In this document: one piece after another, positions 21,074 through 21,199 of the stretch | Position numbering within the stretch: the stretch's first letter is position 1 | How the letters are laid out: the number at the start of each line of letters is the position of its first letter | Assembly: GCA_964634895.1 (NCBI GenBank) | Contig: CAZWJS010000024.1 | Location: forward strand, 1-21,199 | Direction of reading: 5' to 3' | DNA: 21,199 nucleotides | DNA from: CG-Epi1 sp964634895 | GTDB lineage: Archaea > Thermoplasmatota > Poseidoniia > MGIII > CG-Epi1 | Translations under genes and position numbers: made by a program | The notes under the pieces: model-generated | What the model was told of the DNA's origin: nothing | Database searches by the model: none | Seen by the model: the letters and a program-made list of their open reading frames with translations, nothing else

Positions 21074-21199
21074 ACTGTTTACTCTCCAGACATCGCTAAC
21101 CGTTGCTAACGGAATCGAAATCAGGCGTAGTTTCCTACATGTTTCACATCGTACCGTGACGCCGTTTCTCGTCGAGAACAAGTGTCTCAAGAGGTGTAG
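21074..21199 (-). other. Upstream/leader region of uL3, no confirmed gene
   Basis: 126 bases ahead of the uL3 start. It is more GC-rich by eye than the genes around it. It holds a Shine-Dalgarno at 21082-21087, a small inverted repeat CCGTT-AGC-AACGG (21100-21112, minus-strand sense), a tandem GCTAAC (21095-21100 and 21105-21110, plus strand), and an inverted repeat TTCTCG-A-CGAGAA around 21166-21178. No TATA-like element is evident, so the promoter may lie beyond the window or in an upstream gene. In another minus-strand frame a stop-terminated stretch ends at 21144 (visible tail LETLVLDEKRRHGTM) and could be the end of an upstream gene; this cannot be decided from so few residues. Confidence 0.4.
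21082..21087 (-). promoter_or_regulatory. Shine-Dalgarno deciding the uL3 start
   Basis: GGAGAG on the minus strand, 8 bases ahead of ATG 21073. It supports that start over the open extension reaching 21190. Confidence 0.6.

Noticed and set aside
21085..21140. Possible tRNA suggested by TTCGATT
   Set aside because: The flanking bases do not form a T-stem, and no acceptor or anticodon arms could be found.
21074..21190. 39-residue N-terminal extension of uL3, including a CxxC (RCETCRK)
   Set aside because: It starts only at a TTG, has no match to uL3 N-termini, and the ATG at 21073 has a good Shine-Dalgarno sequence and the usual MPKHNKP opening.
1..21199. CRISPR array, insertion sequence, integrase, rRNA or tRNA gene
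   Set aside because: No regularly spaced repeats, transposase motifs, long terminal inverted repeats or recognisable RNA genes were seen; the only notable long direct repeat is the 25-bp promoter element.

Overview
The window is archaeal DNA, AT-rich by eye (roughly 60% A+T). About 15.4 kb on the minus strand (21073 down to 5650) is one ribosomal-protein superoperon in the archaeal S10-spc order: uL3, uL4, uL23, uL2, uS19, uL22, uS3, uL29, SUI1/aIF1, RNase P Rpp29, uS17, uL14, uL24, eS4, uL5, uS14, uS8, uL6, eL32, eL19, uL18, uS5, uL30, uL15, SecY, a hexapeptide acyltransferase, archaeal adenylate kinase and an EMC3/DUF106 membrane insertase. The proteins eS4, eL32, eL19, Rpp29 and the archaeal SecY and Adk rule out a bacterium. 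Low GC, very tight packing and acidic protein tails suggest a planktonic Thermoplasmatota/Marine Group II-III type archaeon. That placement is inference; no 16S gene is present.

Region by region: (1) 2-1294, plus strand, is the 3' part of the aIF5B/infB gene, cut by the window edge. (2) 1348-5068 is a small accessory cassette between housekeeping genes: a GT4 glycosyltransferase and a small sulfotransferase on plus, each behind an identical 25-bp promoter repeat, converging on a paralogous GT4 and a PIG-L/LmbE deacetylase on minus. It looks like surface-glycan or glycoconjugate tailoring. (3) 5122-5679, plus strand, is an archaeal HemK2/Mtq2-type release-factor methyltransferase, divergent from the deacetylase across a 53-bp gap centred on a palindromic TATA element. 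(4) 5650-21073 is the superoperon: 28 genes with only 31 untranslated bases between them. Most junctions are ATGA or TAATG overlaps, implying translational coupling. (5) 21074-21199 is the leader or upstream region of uL3.

The superoperon links ribosome assembly, initiation (aIF1), tRNA 5' maturation (Rpp29), protein export (SecY) and membrane insertion (EMC3-like). The least ordinary points are: an N-terminal ribbon-helix-helix-like domain fused to the deacetylase, whose own promoter is a perfect palindrome; a SAP-like domain on an acidic tether at the C-terminus of uL24; two extra predicted membrane helices at the N-terminus of SecY; an acyltransferase gene inserted between secY and adk; and the twin promoter repeat. 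Several translation starts were chosen shorter than the longest open frame because a Shine-Dalgarno sequence and family alignment point to an internal ATG (uL3, uL4, aIF1, uS14, uS8, SecY).
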